A stretch of 64,000 nucleotides of DNA from Micromonospora radicis. Lineage in GTDB: Bacteria; Actinomycetota; Actinomycetes; Mycobacteriales; Micromonosporaceae. Location: the NCBI RefSeq assembly GCF_003583405.1, contig NZ_QXEC01000022.1:26869-90868 (forward strand). Direction: 5' to 3'. A program made the position numbers and the translations under genes. Below, piece by piece: positions 35,301-42,607 of the stretch (the first letter of the stretch is position 1; each line of letters opens with the position of its first letter). The notes below the pieces were generated by a model. The model ran no database searches and was not told the DNA's origin. It worked only from the letters and a program-made list of their open reading frames with translations.

Positions 35301-38300
35301 GTTGGAGAGCAGCTTGCGCAGCAGCATCCCGTTGTTGACCTGGCTGTCCCGCTTCCGGCTCCACCGCGACCGCGACTCGAACGGCTGATCCGGGTCGACC
35401 ACCAGATAGCCGTGCTTCTCCAGCTCCCGCTCGATCTCGTCGACGAGGTGGTCGATCAGCTGCGGATCGACCTCGACCATGCCCTTGCCGATGCCGCGCC
35501 CGGTGCGCGCGTGGTGCGGCACGGCGGCGGGTTCCTTCGTGGTGAACGTGGTCGGCGGTACCACCGGCGGCACCGTGCCGCGCGGGGGCGGTCGCTCGAT
35601 GCCGTGCGAGACCGCGTCGGTGGTGGGTAGCCGGAGCATCGCGCGGCCGAGCACCGTACGCGGGCTGTGCGGCGGGCGCAGCCCGCGTTGCAGGTTGTGG
35701 CGTACCCGGACCGTCCAGGGCGTGCCCTCGGGGTGTCGGCTCAGCACGTTGCGACGCTGCCGCACGTGCACCGTCGCCTGGTGGTCGAAGTCCATCTTGT
35801 ACGCGGTGGTGAAGCCGGCGTAGCGCGACACCAGCACCCACAGCCCGAGCCGGCCGGAGTTGTTGCCGTCCCGGTTGCTCCAGCTCCAGCGCAGGAACGG
35901 CGCCTTGACCGAGAACCGCACCCCGGGGATGTTCGCGTCGGCGAGGACGAAGTCCAGGCTCGGCTCGATGCTGGTGTCGTTGCTGACCGTCTGCCCGGCG
36001 GTGGTGCCGCTGATCGCCGTCCGGACCTCTTCGATGTGCGACTTGTCGTGCGGCTCGCTGACCGCCTCGCCGTACCCGCGGCGCCGGCTGTGGATCCGCA
36101 CGTCGGCGGTGATCCGGCCGTGTTCGACCACGGTGAACTGGTAGCCCCGGTGCCGGTTGACCGCCTTGTCGAGGTGGGTGTCCAGGTTCGACACCCGCTG
36201 CCAGACGGCGGCCCGGATCGGGTGGCCGAGTGGAATCCGCCCCCGCACCGTCTCCAGTTGCCGCACGATGTCGTCGGCGAGCAGGTGCAGCCCGGTGAGG
36301 CCGGAGGCGTACAGCACCTTGGGCAGGCGGTTGGCCGCGTCGGCCGGGGCGGCACGTTGCGGGCGTTGCGCCGCCGCGATCTGCTGGGCCAGCCCGGGTG
36401 CACCGCGTTGCAGGTAGTTCTCCGGCATCGTCACGGTGAGCCGCTCAGTCGCGTCGATGCGTTCGCCGGTGATGCCGTCCCAGGTCTGCTCGGCGCGGTC
36501 CCGCACCCGCAGGTGGTAGGTGGCGGCGGCCGACATCAGCGTCCCGGGCGCGCGGGTGTCCTCCACCCGCCCGACCTCGGCGTCGCGCACCGTACCGGTG
36601 GAGCGCGAGATGAGGTTGCTCATGAACCGCATGGCCACGCCCAACCGCACCGCGAGCAGGCCGACCGGTGACACGCCCACCGAGGCGCCGACCGAGAAGC
36701 CCCCGCTCGTGTACTGGGTGGGCATCGCGTGGCTCTCGCTGTGCGCACCGACCTGGAAGGTGCCGTGGATGGTCTCGGTGACCTTCACCTGGGCCGTGCG
36801 GCTCGCCGGATCCGGTTGGGCACCGGTCGCCGGAGGTTGCGGGTTGCCGTCCGGGCCCGTCGCCGGGGACTGCGGTGCCGGGCCGGGCGGGGCGGTCTCT
36901 CGGCGTGGATCCGTCGGTTCGAGCTGGACCATCACCTCGATCCGGCCGAGGAAGACCACCAGGCCGTCCCCGACCAGGTGCCGATAGTTGTTGACCAGGT
37001 AGCCGGGGAGTTGGTCCCACGCCTGCGAGTCGTGCGCGACGCCGTGCTGGTCGGCGATCTCCCGCAGCCGGTCGGTCAACCGCCGCAGGTCGGGCAGGGT
37101 GTGCGCGGGCAGCCCGGCGGCGAACGCGATCGCGTCGAGGGTCAGCGTCTCCGACCGGTACTGGGGGGTGGTGGGGTTCAGGGCCGGGTTGACCGGGGCC
37201 CGGTTCGCGTGCCACGCGTCGCGCACGCTGATGTCGATCGTCACCGCCCGGTCGGCCGCGCCGTTCGGGTCGGTGACGCCGTCGGCCGGCTGGCTGCCCC
37301 GGGAACTCTGCCGGAAGGCGACGATGGGCGCCTGCGCGCCGAGCCGGCGGTTCACCTCGGCCCGGACGGCCGGTTCGATCAGCTCGGTGACCCGCGCCGC
37401 GCGCCGGGCACCCATGTCGAACGGCGCGGTCCAGCGCCGCCGGGTGTTGCCGCCCCCCTCGACCGTGACCACGATGGGAGCCCCGTCGGCCGGCCGGTTG
37501 GCCGCCACCCGGACGATCCGGTCGGCGATCTCGGCGGCCAGCCAGGTCGGATTCTGGTCCGGGGCGATGTGCCGGTACCTGCCCCGGGCGAAGTTGACCA
37601 CGGCCCTCGGCTGGTTCACCGTCGCCGGGTCCTCAGCCGGCCGCACCGCCTGTGGTACCGCCGCCGGTGCGGGTGACGGTGGTGGGGCGGCGGATTCCAG
37701 GTGGGCGTGGAACTCAGCGGTTCCGGTGCCGTTCTGGACCCGGCGGAACAGCCGGATCGGGTCGTCGGTCCGCCCGCCGCGGGACAGCATGGTCGCACCC
37801 GTACCGTCGTCGACCACGACCGGCCGGTCCAGCAGCGCGCCGACGAGCAGCGGACCCGCGAGGGAGTGGTCGTGCGGCGCGTCGGCGGCCAGCAGGTTCC
37901 GCAGCGCCGCACGCAGGGTGCGGTCGTCGCCACGCTGGGCGGCACGCAGGACCGGGCTGTCCACCTGGCGCAGGGCCGCGAGGTCGGCCGGGCCGAGCCG
38001 GTCGATCCGTTCGTCCAGGTCGCGGCGCAGGTCACCGACCGCGCGGGCGAGCGCACGGGTGCTGACCGTACGCCGGCCGTCGTCCCGCCAGCTGCGCAGT
38101 TCAGCCAGCTCGGCGCGGGCCTGCGGGCTCCGCCACACCGACGGGTCGACCGCGTCGGGGTGCCCGTACAGCATCGCGGCGAGCAGGTGGTTGCCGTCGC
38201 CGAGCAGGTACGCCCGGTCCTGCGGGCGCAGGCGTTCCGCGGCCGTGGTGGTCGTGGTCGGCTCGTCCTGCGGCGAATCGTCGAGCGGCCGGATCGGCTC

Positions 38301-41300
38301 GGCGCTGTCCCGCTCGGGGTCGTCGGGATCGCGCGGCCGTTGCGCCCGGGAGCGCCGACCGGAGACGGGCGGGACTGCGCCGTCGAGCGGGGGTGGCGCG
38401 GTGGAGCTGCCGGCGCCGGCGGAGTCGGTGTTGCGCGGGTCGTCGGGGCGCATGGAGAGTTCCCGCGCGAGGTGCAGGGCGGCCTGCATCCGGTAGTCGT
38501 CCCCGGTCAGCGGGGTGCTCTCGACCACCGGCTCGGCCGTACCCGCCCGTTCGTCGACCGGCTCGCGGGAGGCCATCTCCTGCTCGTCGACCGGCTCACG
38601 CGGCGCCGTCTCCCGCTCGTCCTGCGCCGTCGGCCGGGCCCGGCCCTTGCCCTTGTCCACCTTCTGATCGGGCAGGCCGGCGGCCGACCGGGCGCCGGCC
38701 GGCGCGTCGGTCAGGCCGGCCACCCGCAGGTCACGTGGGTGCCGGGCGAGGTCGACCGGCCGGCCGTCCGGCCCGAGGACCAGGATCCGGCTGTCCGGCG
38801 ACCGGAGCTGCTGGGCCCAGAACTCGGTCTCCGTCGTGGTCGACCGGGCGTCGTGGTCGAAGACCTCGGGCCGCTGGGGATCCACCCACCGGGGCACCAC
38901 CGTGCCGTCCCGGCCGTCGCCGACCAGCCAGAAGACGTGCGACCGGTCGGTACGCGGACGCGCCACCAGCAGCGCCATCGCCCCCGGGGCGGCGGCAAGG
39001 TAGTCGAGTACGGCAGCACCGTCGTTGGTGGTCGGCGTCGCACCCCCGAGGGTACGGAGCAGTTCGGCGGCGTCGATGGCGGTGGTGCCCTTGGACAGGG
39101 TCTGCGCCACCTCGGCGCCGGCAGTCAGGTTCCCCGCCACCGGATTGGACCGGCGGCCGTGCATCTCGGCGAAGACGTCCCAGGCCAGCGGCACGCAGTC
39201 GACGGCCGGGTCGCCGGTCGGGTCGCCGGTCGGGTCGGCCGCCGCGCTGCCGGCGGCGCGGCGCAGCCACCGTTCCAGACCGGCGACCTTGCCGTCGGGC
39301 TCGGTGGCGGCCGGGCGGTCCCACGGATGCAGCCGCCCGGTCCCGTCCAGCAACGACCGGGCCGGGCTCACCGGCCCCGGCTGCCCGCCGGAGACGGAAG
39401 CCGAGGTGCCGTTGCCGGCCGGTGTGCCGTTGCCCGAGACGGTGCCGACCGGGAGGCCGTTGCCGGAGACGGTGCCGGGCGGCGTGCCGGTACCGGGCGG
39501 GCTCGCCGACAGGCCACCGGTCGGGGTGACGGATCCGGTGCCCCCGCTCGGCGCCGGCCCGCTGGTCGAATCGAAGTCGGCTGCGCTCGGATCGGCGTCG
39601 ACCGCCGAGCGGTCCGGACCCGGCGACGCAACCGAGGACACCCCGGGCTGCTCGGCCACACCGCGGGGCAACGGCCCGCTGCCGGACTCGGTCGCCGTCG
39701 ACGACTCCGTACCCTCGGCCGACCCCGGAACGCCATCCTCCGGGTTGTCGACCGGGTTGCCCGCGGCGTCGACCGGAAGGCCGGTGCCGGTCTCGCCGTC
39801 GGGTACCGGAAGGGCGGCGGCCGACTCCGAAGGCGTGCCACCCGCCGGGCTCGGACCCTCGCCGCTGTCTCGGGTCGGGGGGTCGCCCGGCTCGGCGCCT
39901 TCCGACCCCTCCCCGGAGCCTTCCCTCCGGGACCCGGCGCCCTCCGTCGACGTCCCGGATCCGCCGGAGCCGGCACCACCGTCCGTGGCAGCCCCGGTAC
40001 CGGACCCGGACGGCCCAGACCCGGACGATCCAGACCCAGACCCAGCCCCGTCGGTCCCGGACGCCCCCGACCCGGACGCCCCCGACCCGGAGCTACCCGC
40101 ACCGGCCGACCCGGACCCGGAGGCCCCGGACCCGGAGGCCCCGGACCCGCCGGATCCGGAGCTACCCGCACCGGCCGACCCGGTCCCGGACCCGGCAGGT
40201 CCGGACGACCCGGCAGCGGACCCGCCCGAGCCGGATCCACCACCCGTACCGGAGGTTCCCGCGACAGCGCCTCCGGAGGCCGGCCCACCTACTCCGGCAC
40301 CACCGATTCCAGTACCACCGGTTCCGGTTCCGGTTCCGGTGCCGGTTCCGGTTCCGGTTCCGGTGCCGGTTTCGGTACCGGAACCGGTGCCGGTCTCGGT
40401 GCCGCGCGCCGTGCCGGACTCGTCTCGACCGTCGGAGTCCCGGCGGGCGCCGTCGCCCGTACCCGATCGGTCGTCGGTGTCGATCGAGGCGTCCGGATCG
40501 GACGGTGTCGTCGTCGGGGACGCGGTTTCCGTCGAGGGCGTCCCGGTGCCGTCGGGGTTCTCCGGCTGCGCGTCGGGGCCGTTGATCCGCTGGTTCAGTG
40601 CCTCGCCGCTCGCACCGGCGCCGATGTCGAGGGTGGCACCGATAGCAGCCGAGGTCGCCACCCCGCCGTGCACGGCGAAGCCCTGACCGTTGACCGCCGA
40701 GAGGGTGCCTTCGACGATGACCTCGCTGACGATCGCGCCACCAACCTCACCGACGAAGTTGCCCCCGTGTTCGCGCAACCGCTGTCCCCGGCTGGGCGGC
40801 GGGCTGGCGGTCTGGTCACCACGCGGTGCGTCGGTGCGGTTGCTGCCGACCGGTACCGGCTCCGGTGCCGGGCTCGACGACCGCGATGGCGTCGGCGTCG
40901 GCCGTGGCGTCGGGGTCGGAGTCGGCCGCGGAGTCGGCGTCGGCGTCGGCGTAGGAGTCGGCGCCGGGGTGGGAGTCGGCGTCGGCGTCGGCGTAGGAGT
41001 CGGCGTCGGGGTGGGAGTGGGAGTCGGAGTCGGCGTCGGCGTCGGGGTGGGCGTCGGGGTGTCCGGACCGTTCAGGTTGGTCAGGCGGATGTTGAAGGGC
41101 AGGTTGCCCCGGGCCAGGATGTTGCCGATCCCGCTGAAGGCGGGGCCGAGGGCCAGGACGATGACACCGGCGATCGAGCCGTCGCGGACCGCCTGCCAGA
41201 ACTGCGCCTCGTCGAAGCCGTCGCGGGTACCCAACCGCATCTGGATGCGCTGGATGATGCCGTCGAGGAAGGCTTCGATCGCGGCCTCGCTGCCGACCAC

Positions 41301-41792
41301 CAGCAGAGCCGCCATCAGCAGCCGGGCGAAGAGCGTCCGGATGATGAACCGGAACACCGCCACCCGGGCGGCGAGCCAGGCCATCGCAGGACCGGGATTG
41401 CCGAACGCGAAGGCGAACGCCAGCACGAACGAGGCGAACATCTCGATGGTCGAGGCCAGGATCATCATCTTCTGGTACTGGACCTGGGTGCCCGCGTCGC
41501 GGGCGGTCCGGCCCGTCGCGCGCAGGTGTTCGGCCGAGGTGGTGACGTAGCCCGGGCTGCGGACGTAGTCGTTCATGCTGGCCAGGAACGCCTCGTACGA
41601 GTTGCCGCCGACCCCCTCCCGGATCCGGCGCACGGCGGAGGCCAGGTGCGGTCGGGCGTCGTCCACCCCGTTGGCCGCGGTGGATAGCGCGGAGTCGATC
41701 GCGAAGAGCCGGTCCTCGTTGGTACCGGGGAATCGTTCTCCGGTCAGCCAGTAGAGGAACTCGGCGAGCCGGTTGGAGATCTCAATGGCCAC
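29367..41792 (-). CDS. Giant T7SS-associated polymorphic toxin-like protein (4,141 aa)
   Basis: The N-terminal 230 residues are helical with hydrophobic segments (about 107-180), like the WXG100/CpnT-type delivery module. A Pro-Thr repeat (about 245-305) and a Gly/Ser/Thr-rich acidic linker (about 430-810) follow. A papain-like Tox-PL domain is at about 845-1000, with candidate triad C866, H952 and D971. A stretch around 1190-1320 resembles a degenerate OTU domain (GDGNHLL). An OmpA-like stretch lies at about 1400-1510. Then come some 2,000 residues of beta-rich sequence without a recognised family, a His/Glu/Pro-rich charged linker (about 3690-3735), five AQLTA repeats and a C-terminal OTU-like protease domain (C3966 in NGDCAF, H4118 in NEHYLP). 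The context is a T7SS operon. Likely a secreted effector or toxin, unproven. No immunity gene is evident. Confidence 0.75.
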   Translation of the reverse strand: MAIEISNRLAEFLYWLTGERFPGTNEDRLFAIDSALSTAANGVDDARPHLASAVRRIREGVGGNSYEAFLASMNDYVRSPGYVTTSAEHLRATGRTARDAGTQVQYQKMMILASTIEMFASFVLAFAFAFGNPGPAMAWLAARVAVFRFIIRTLFARLLMAALLVVGSEAAIEAFLDGIIQRIQMRLGTRDGFDEAQFWQAVRDGSIAGVIVLALGPAFSGIGNILARGNLPFNIRLTNLNGPDTPTPTPTPTPTPTPTPTPTPTPTPTPTPTPTPAPTPTPTPTPTPRPTPTPTPRPTPTPSRSSSPAPEPVPVGSNRTDAPRGDQTASPPPSRGQRLREHGGNFVGEVGGAIVSEVIVEGTLSAVNGQGFAVHGGVATSAAIGATLDIGAGASGEALNQRINGPDAQPENPDGTGTPSTETASPTTTPSDPDASIDTDDRSGTGDGARRDSDGRDESGTARGTETGTGSGTETGTGTGTGTGTGTGTGTGGTGIGGAGVGGPASGGAVAGTSGTGGGSGSGGSAAGSSGPAGSGTGSAGAGSSGSGGSGASGSGASGSGSAGAGSSGSGASGSGASGTDGAGSGSGSSGSGPSGSGTGAATDGGAGSGGSGTSTEGAGSRREGSGEGSEGAEPGDPPTRDSGEGPSPAGGTPSESAAALPVPDGETGTGLPVDAAGNPVDNPEDGVPGSAEGTESSTATESGSGPLPRGVAEQPGVSSVASPGPDRSAVDADPSAADFDSTSGPAPSGGTGSVTPTGGLSASPPGTGTPPGTVSGNGLPVGTVSGNGTPAGNGTSASVSGGQPGPVSPARSLLDGTGRLHPWDRPAATEPDGKVAGLERWLRRAAGSAAADPTGDPTGDPAVDCVPLAWDVFAEMHGRRSNPVAGNLTAGAEVAQTLSKGTTAIDAAELLRTLGGATPTTNDGAAVLDYLAAAPGAMALLVARPRTDRSHVFWLVGDGRDGTVVPRWVDPQRPEVFDHDARSTTTETEFWAQQLRSPDSRILVLGPDGRPVDLARHPRDLRVAGLTDAPAGARSAAGLPDQKVDKGKGRARPTAQDERETAPREPVDEQEMASREPVDERAGTAEPVVESTPLTGDDYRMQAALHLARELSMRPDDPRNTDSAGAGSSTAPPPLDGAVPPVSGRRSRAQRPRDPDDPERDSAEPIRPLDDSPQDEPTTTTTAAERLRPQDRAYLLGDGNHLLAAMLYGHPDAVDPSVWRSPQARAELAELRSWRDDGRRTVSTRALARAVGDLRRDLDERIDRLGPADLAALRQVDSPVLRAAQRGDDRTLRAALRNLLAADAPHDHSLAGPLLVGALLDRPVVVDDGTGATMLSRGGRTDDPIRLFRRVQNGTGTAEFHAHLESAAPPPSPAPAAVPQAVRPAEDPATVNQPRAVVNFARGRYRHIAPDQNPTWLAAEIADRIVRVAANRPADGAPIVVTVEGGGNTRRRWTAPFDMGARRAARVTELIEPAVRAEVNRRLGAQAPIVAFRQSSRGSQPADGVTDPNGAADRAVTIDISVRDAWHANRAPVNPALNPTTPQYRSETLTLDAIAFAAGLPAHTLPDLRRLTDRLREIADQHGVAHDSQAWDQLPGYLVNNYRHLVGDGLVVFLGRIEVMVQLEPTDPRRETAPPGPAPQSPATGPDGNPQPPATGAQPDPASRTAQVKVTETIHGTFQVGAHSESHAMPTQYTSGGFSVGASVGVSPVGLLAVRLGVAMRFMSNLISRSTGTVRDAEVGRVEDTRAPGTLMSAAATYHLRVRDRAEQTWDGITGERIDATERLTVTMPENYLQRGAPGLAQQIAAAQRPQRAAPADAANRLPKVLYASGLTGLHLLADDIVRQLETVRGRIPLGHPIRAAVWQRVSNLDTHLDKAVNRHRGYQFTVVEHGRITADVRIHSRRRGYGEAVSEPHDKSHIEEVRTAISGTTAGQTVSNDTSIEPSLDFVLADANIPGVRFSVKAPFLRWSWSNRDGNNSGRLGLWVLVSRYAGFTTAYKMDFDHQATVHVRQRRNVLSRHPEGTPWTVRVRHNLQRGLRPPHSPRTVLGRAMLRLPTTDAVSHGIERPPPRGTVPPVVPPTTFTTKEPAAVPHHARTGRGIGKGMVEVDPQLIDHLVDEIERELEKHGYLVVDPDQPFESRSRWSRKRDSQVNNGMLLRKLLSNASLESNYDGIHQDGLPITLRKRHTGWFTFYRVRTARVTIKAGPPQDRAADGTLRPAQDPTANPRLTKDKQIVNLEMGLDMAGSSAGGGKRIAGGVKARFLPTDRAKELQGAGVGIELDRGVSGNQSVNHVSNMPRLMEYQGELTEFEATSDYQVTIDYERLWSWRRFSRWTRPSYLGQRIRSTALARVVPAFNSNDAHDPAHRRALPGSPSTPPSVLEHAAVTYLDTTGLMSRGREAVGAMARPGGAADEEVSTFLDHAQVVAHLPEVVAGRYTTDALFDGQFWRDKFRTLSVQAQLGASEFVGATDDPYVLGLIKLSLTQAGTSSSRSHGFGVTPLDLGAGGDPQRSDVVGLSGSASHGMRWGRERGRAAKQTGGRELLELNFHRAYAFRAPINYSLMTGKTKRAKLFPNSDYLPREEQVTAEPMIYVLSEPDALEHYANGELPLDTDQLLDVLTRWSSGELKLSHRLMARVLNRWNGAAPTGDPLSALRADAARDLARSYAWSDLEMPAEVVADFHAGFGIPLRRDPAATPRSLGVPDYLRPGSGQISLGHTGVHSLTFDQGRELSDLVADAVQAFEPGLLGKTHRDLPKAEEPRLRRWWHRAPQVLPFVGRLQGGIDAIQATFDGGRAKPLLEQMLDPEGVTLSFANPHSWIAQDMIEVKVTARLTSTPEFRDYVPESGLETYRHRYVERQESSRGQFGRGTALGFKSTMDDRPAEEPTLEEQRGDNDVKFTGGPGVRWADGVSRGRTATEQFTYESTVYDWGDHYRAEAQVAITVEVRRVKLGGRRPTNWLTGKLDRLGVRTGLRPRMLGVTHTAGTTGTVTLKVPKSVAEATPANPPSGLRGSISPQQMPPDVFVDAVQLHGAHDASRNLLGALFSRPVKWDRWWPSRWPTRRGYHTSPAMRALATRDMLAANLVPALAPEGVPIAEGVFLPGHSSRRADIRLRGRLEDLVAVAELENTGTGRYVKYQQGVSASTTHSTPYVTASGSAGGPVRVAVADDTSPGEPYGAHRTEGDTDNSRQAPRSHTDNTADAYRRENHVKQQGPAVLVRMRGRYWLEGDKHIVHKLRSTSQGRRRVSDEFTGDVYVVMFKADYEAMVARQRRDELGRPTPRIGRQGSPRVDLSALLHQIPATVTGAAVPSGRADVAVREHLRAAARGLRVGENDALVAEVDPAVQARRLAEVLDTWAGRHLTPRQIAAAHDRHRRNPTGPDLYTRLVDEVNAGRPDDQRLEPPLLARLHRDPLETARALARELRAPVELRQPGADGGRGRRYAVDRDGWYVELRPTPGSQRLTAAEEAVNRLPRPLLDEAAELGIGRDELVALSDGGRVLLSPAVETLVKARREATAAESPAPLTDAQAAVLAAGGLRALAPTTGRNAWLAALIAAAREQLNPSPAVRQVGLSTVDDLRRTVGQRRGLADDAPLPSRAAIAATLGIQVRTVDADGSITEAGDRGGPAAPPPLTVLAVATGRFRPTAPAPVVAAPKAPPPPSKSVLSPDHRPTGPDRTTPTPPPPPPHRSVPDPEHEATDEPVREAPHVPTHEPEREPVREPTHEPTHVPSHEPVREPSHGRVRESQHQPVPASQQTAELLAAASVPATPRRLSLTLEGPTPPAPARSSGALPVRAPADRQTVEGPAVEAPAQLTAAQLTAAQLTAAQLTAAQLTAAPASAPLSRSLAGLELERQRDRLEQQLRDYVADHPNRAARLRTIELHTAVPAAQSVVTTSESISVLRRLLETYQAEDRPQRPSVLRLAGSPDWWHQGDRNRPGEVYAPNEGQQDWLTVHDRTVGWVEANGDCAFAAVLETLTAERVGTAATLVANAAGVTPPGSLTDAAALRDFLALLLEQARTNPDVHHELGLTDWGVVLDAEPGQLDVATFASELRRHGSYGDEAGLHFANLIGQFLRWGRRLGRDAGHDLDVDFEVLTGNPLDSGRLSDPEMNVIVLVNEHYLPTRRREVGASAGPDRQGGGAG
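30291..30365. repeat. 15-bp x5 tandem repeat in the giant gene
   Basis: Five identical 15-bp units encode the pentapeptide AQLTA on the minus strand, in the linker just before the C-terminal OTU-like domain. Exact identity implies recent expansion. Confidence 0.9.
40884..41066. repeat. Thr-Pro dipeptide repeat tract in the giant gene
   Basis: A 6-bp degenerate repeat (GGCGTC/GGAGTC/GGGGTG on the plus strand) encodes about 30 Pro-Thr pairs with a few Ala and Arg interruptions. It separates the N-terminal membrane/helical module from the effector body and probably spans the cell wall. Confidence 0.85.
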
Positions 41793-41840
41793 GGCCGTGT
41801 CCTTCGTCAGTGCGCTGCGGCGTACGGGCGACGCCGGAGG

Positions 41841-42167
41841 TCAGGTGTTCGTCCGGCCGAAGTTCGCCACATCGGTGTTGAGTTCCTCGACCTGGCCGAG
41901 CAGTTGGCCCAGGAGCTGGACCTGGTTCGCGTCGCCTCGGGAGAGGTCGCGCAGCCCGACCAGGATGAGCCGGATCTGGTCGATCTGGGCTGCGATGCCG
42001 TTGACCAGGGCCTGATCGGACTCGTCCCGGATGTTGTCGGCCACCGGCAGGTTCCCGTCGAGCGCGGCCTCGAGCGCGTCGATCACACCCTGCATGTGCG
42101 CTACGAAGGCGGCGAACGACTCGCCGCGGAGCAGGTCGGTGTCCGCGTGCACGCTCACGCCACTCAC
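41841..42167 (-). CDS. Small helical T7SS-operon protein
   Basis: 108 residues, nearly all helical by composition, with heptad-like Leu/Ile spacing (IDALEAALDG, QIDQIRLILVGLRDL). The GTG start overlaps the stop of the YbaB-like gene by 4 bases (GTGA), and the giant gene starts 48 bases later. There is no WxG turn, but size and helicity suit a WXG100-like secretion partner or chaperone for the giant protein. The family is not recognised. Confidence 0.6.
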   Translation of the reverse strand: MSGVSVHADTDLLRGESFAAFVAHMQGVIDALEAALDGNLPVADNIRDESDQALVNGIAAQIDQIRLILVGLRDLSRGDANQVQLLGQLLGQVEELNTDVANFGRTNT

Positions 42168-42580
42168 CCCCGCCCGGTGCCCGGCGCGCCGGGCTGGTCA
42201 CGGACCAGCCGTACCGCGTCGCTGATCATCTCGTCGAGGTCGGCGGTGCCGTTGAGCATGTCGACGATCGGGGTGCCCTGGGGCAGCACCGCCGAGAACA
42301 TCTCGGCGAGTTCGTCGTTCGCCCGCCGCCGCGCCTGCGCGATCGTCTCGATCAGCAGTGCGGCGAGTTCCGGACCTGCCATCGACCGGTAGGCCCGGGT
42401 GGGGAACGTGAGGTCGGTCAGGTTGCCCTGCGCGTCGACCACCACGGTGAGCGCCCGACTCGGCGCGGTGACGGTGACCGTACGCTCCGACATGTCCCGC
42501 TGCACCTGGGCTATCGCCTCCTGGCTGCGCTCAAGTTCGGCGTACGCCCGCTCGATCTCCTCATGCCACGACGTCGACAT
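42164..42580 (-). CDS. YbaB/EbfC-like protein
   Basis: 138 residues. The N-terminal coiled helix (about 5-32) is followed by a short beta sheet (ERTVTVTAPSRALTVVVDAQGNLTDLTF) and a long C-terminal helix. This is the fold order of YbaB/EbfC nucleoid-associated proteins. Members of this family recur inside actinobacterial ESX loci, where EspL-type proteins share the fold and stabilise substrates. Here it sits between the Gly-rich substrate-like gene and the small helical gene. A chaperone role is more likely than DNA binding, by context. Confidence 0.7.
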   Translation of the reverse strand: MSTSWHEEIERAYAELERSQEAIAQVQRDMSERTVTVTAPSRALTVVVDAQGNLTDLTFPTRAYRSMAGPELAALLIETIAQARRRANDELAEMFSAVLPQGTPIVDMLNGTADLDEMISDAVRLVRDQPGAPGTGRG

Positions 42581-42607
42581 GCCTACCTACCTCTCGTTCT
42601 CGGCGGA

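Noticed and set aside
37701..41687. Open plus-strand frame of 1,328 codons
   Set aside because: It is antisense to the giant gene, composed of Arg/Gly/Pro repeats that mirror the Ser/Gly/Pro coding strand. Long antisense frames are usual at this GC.
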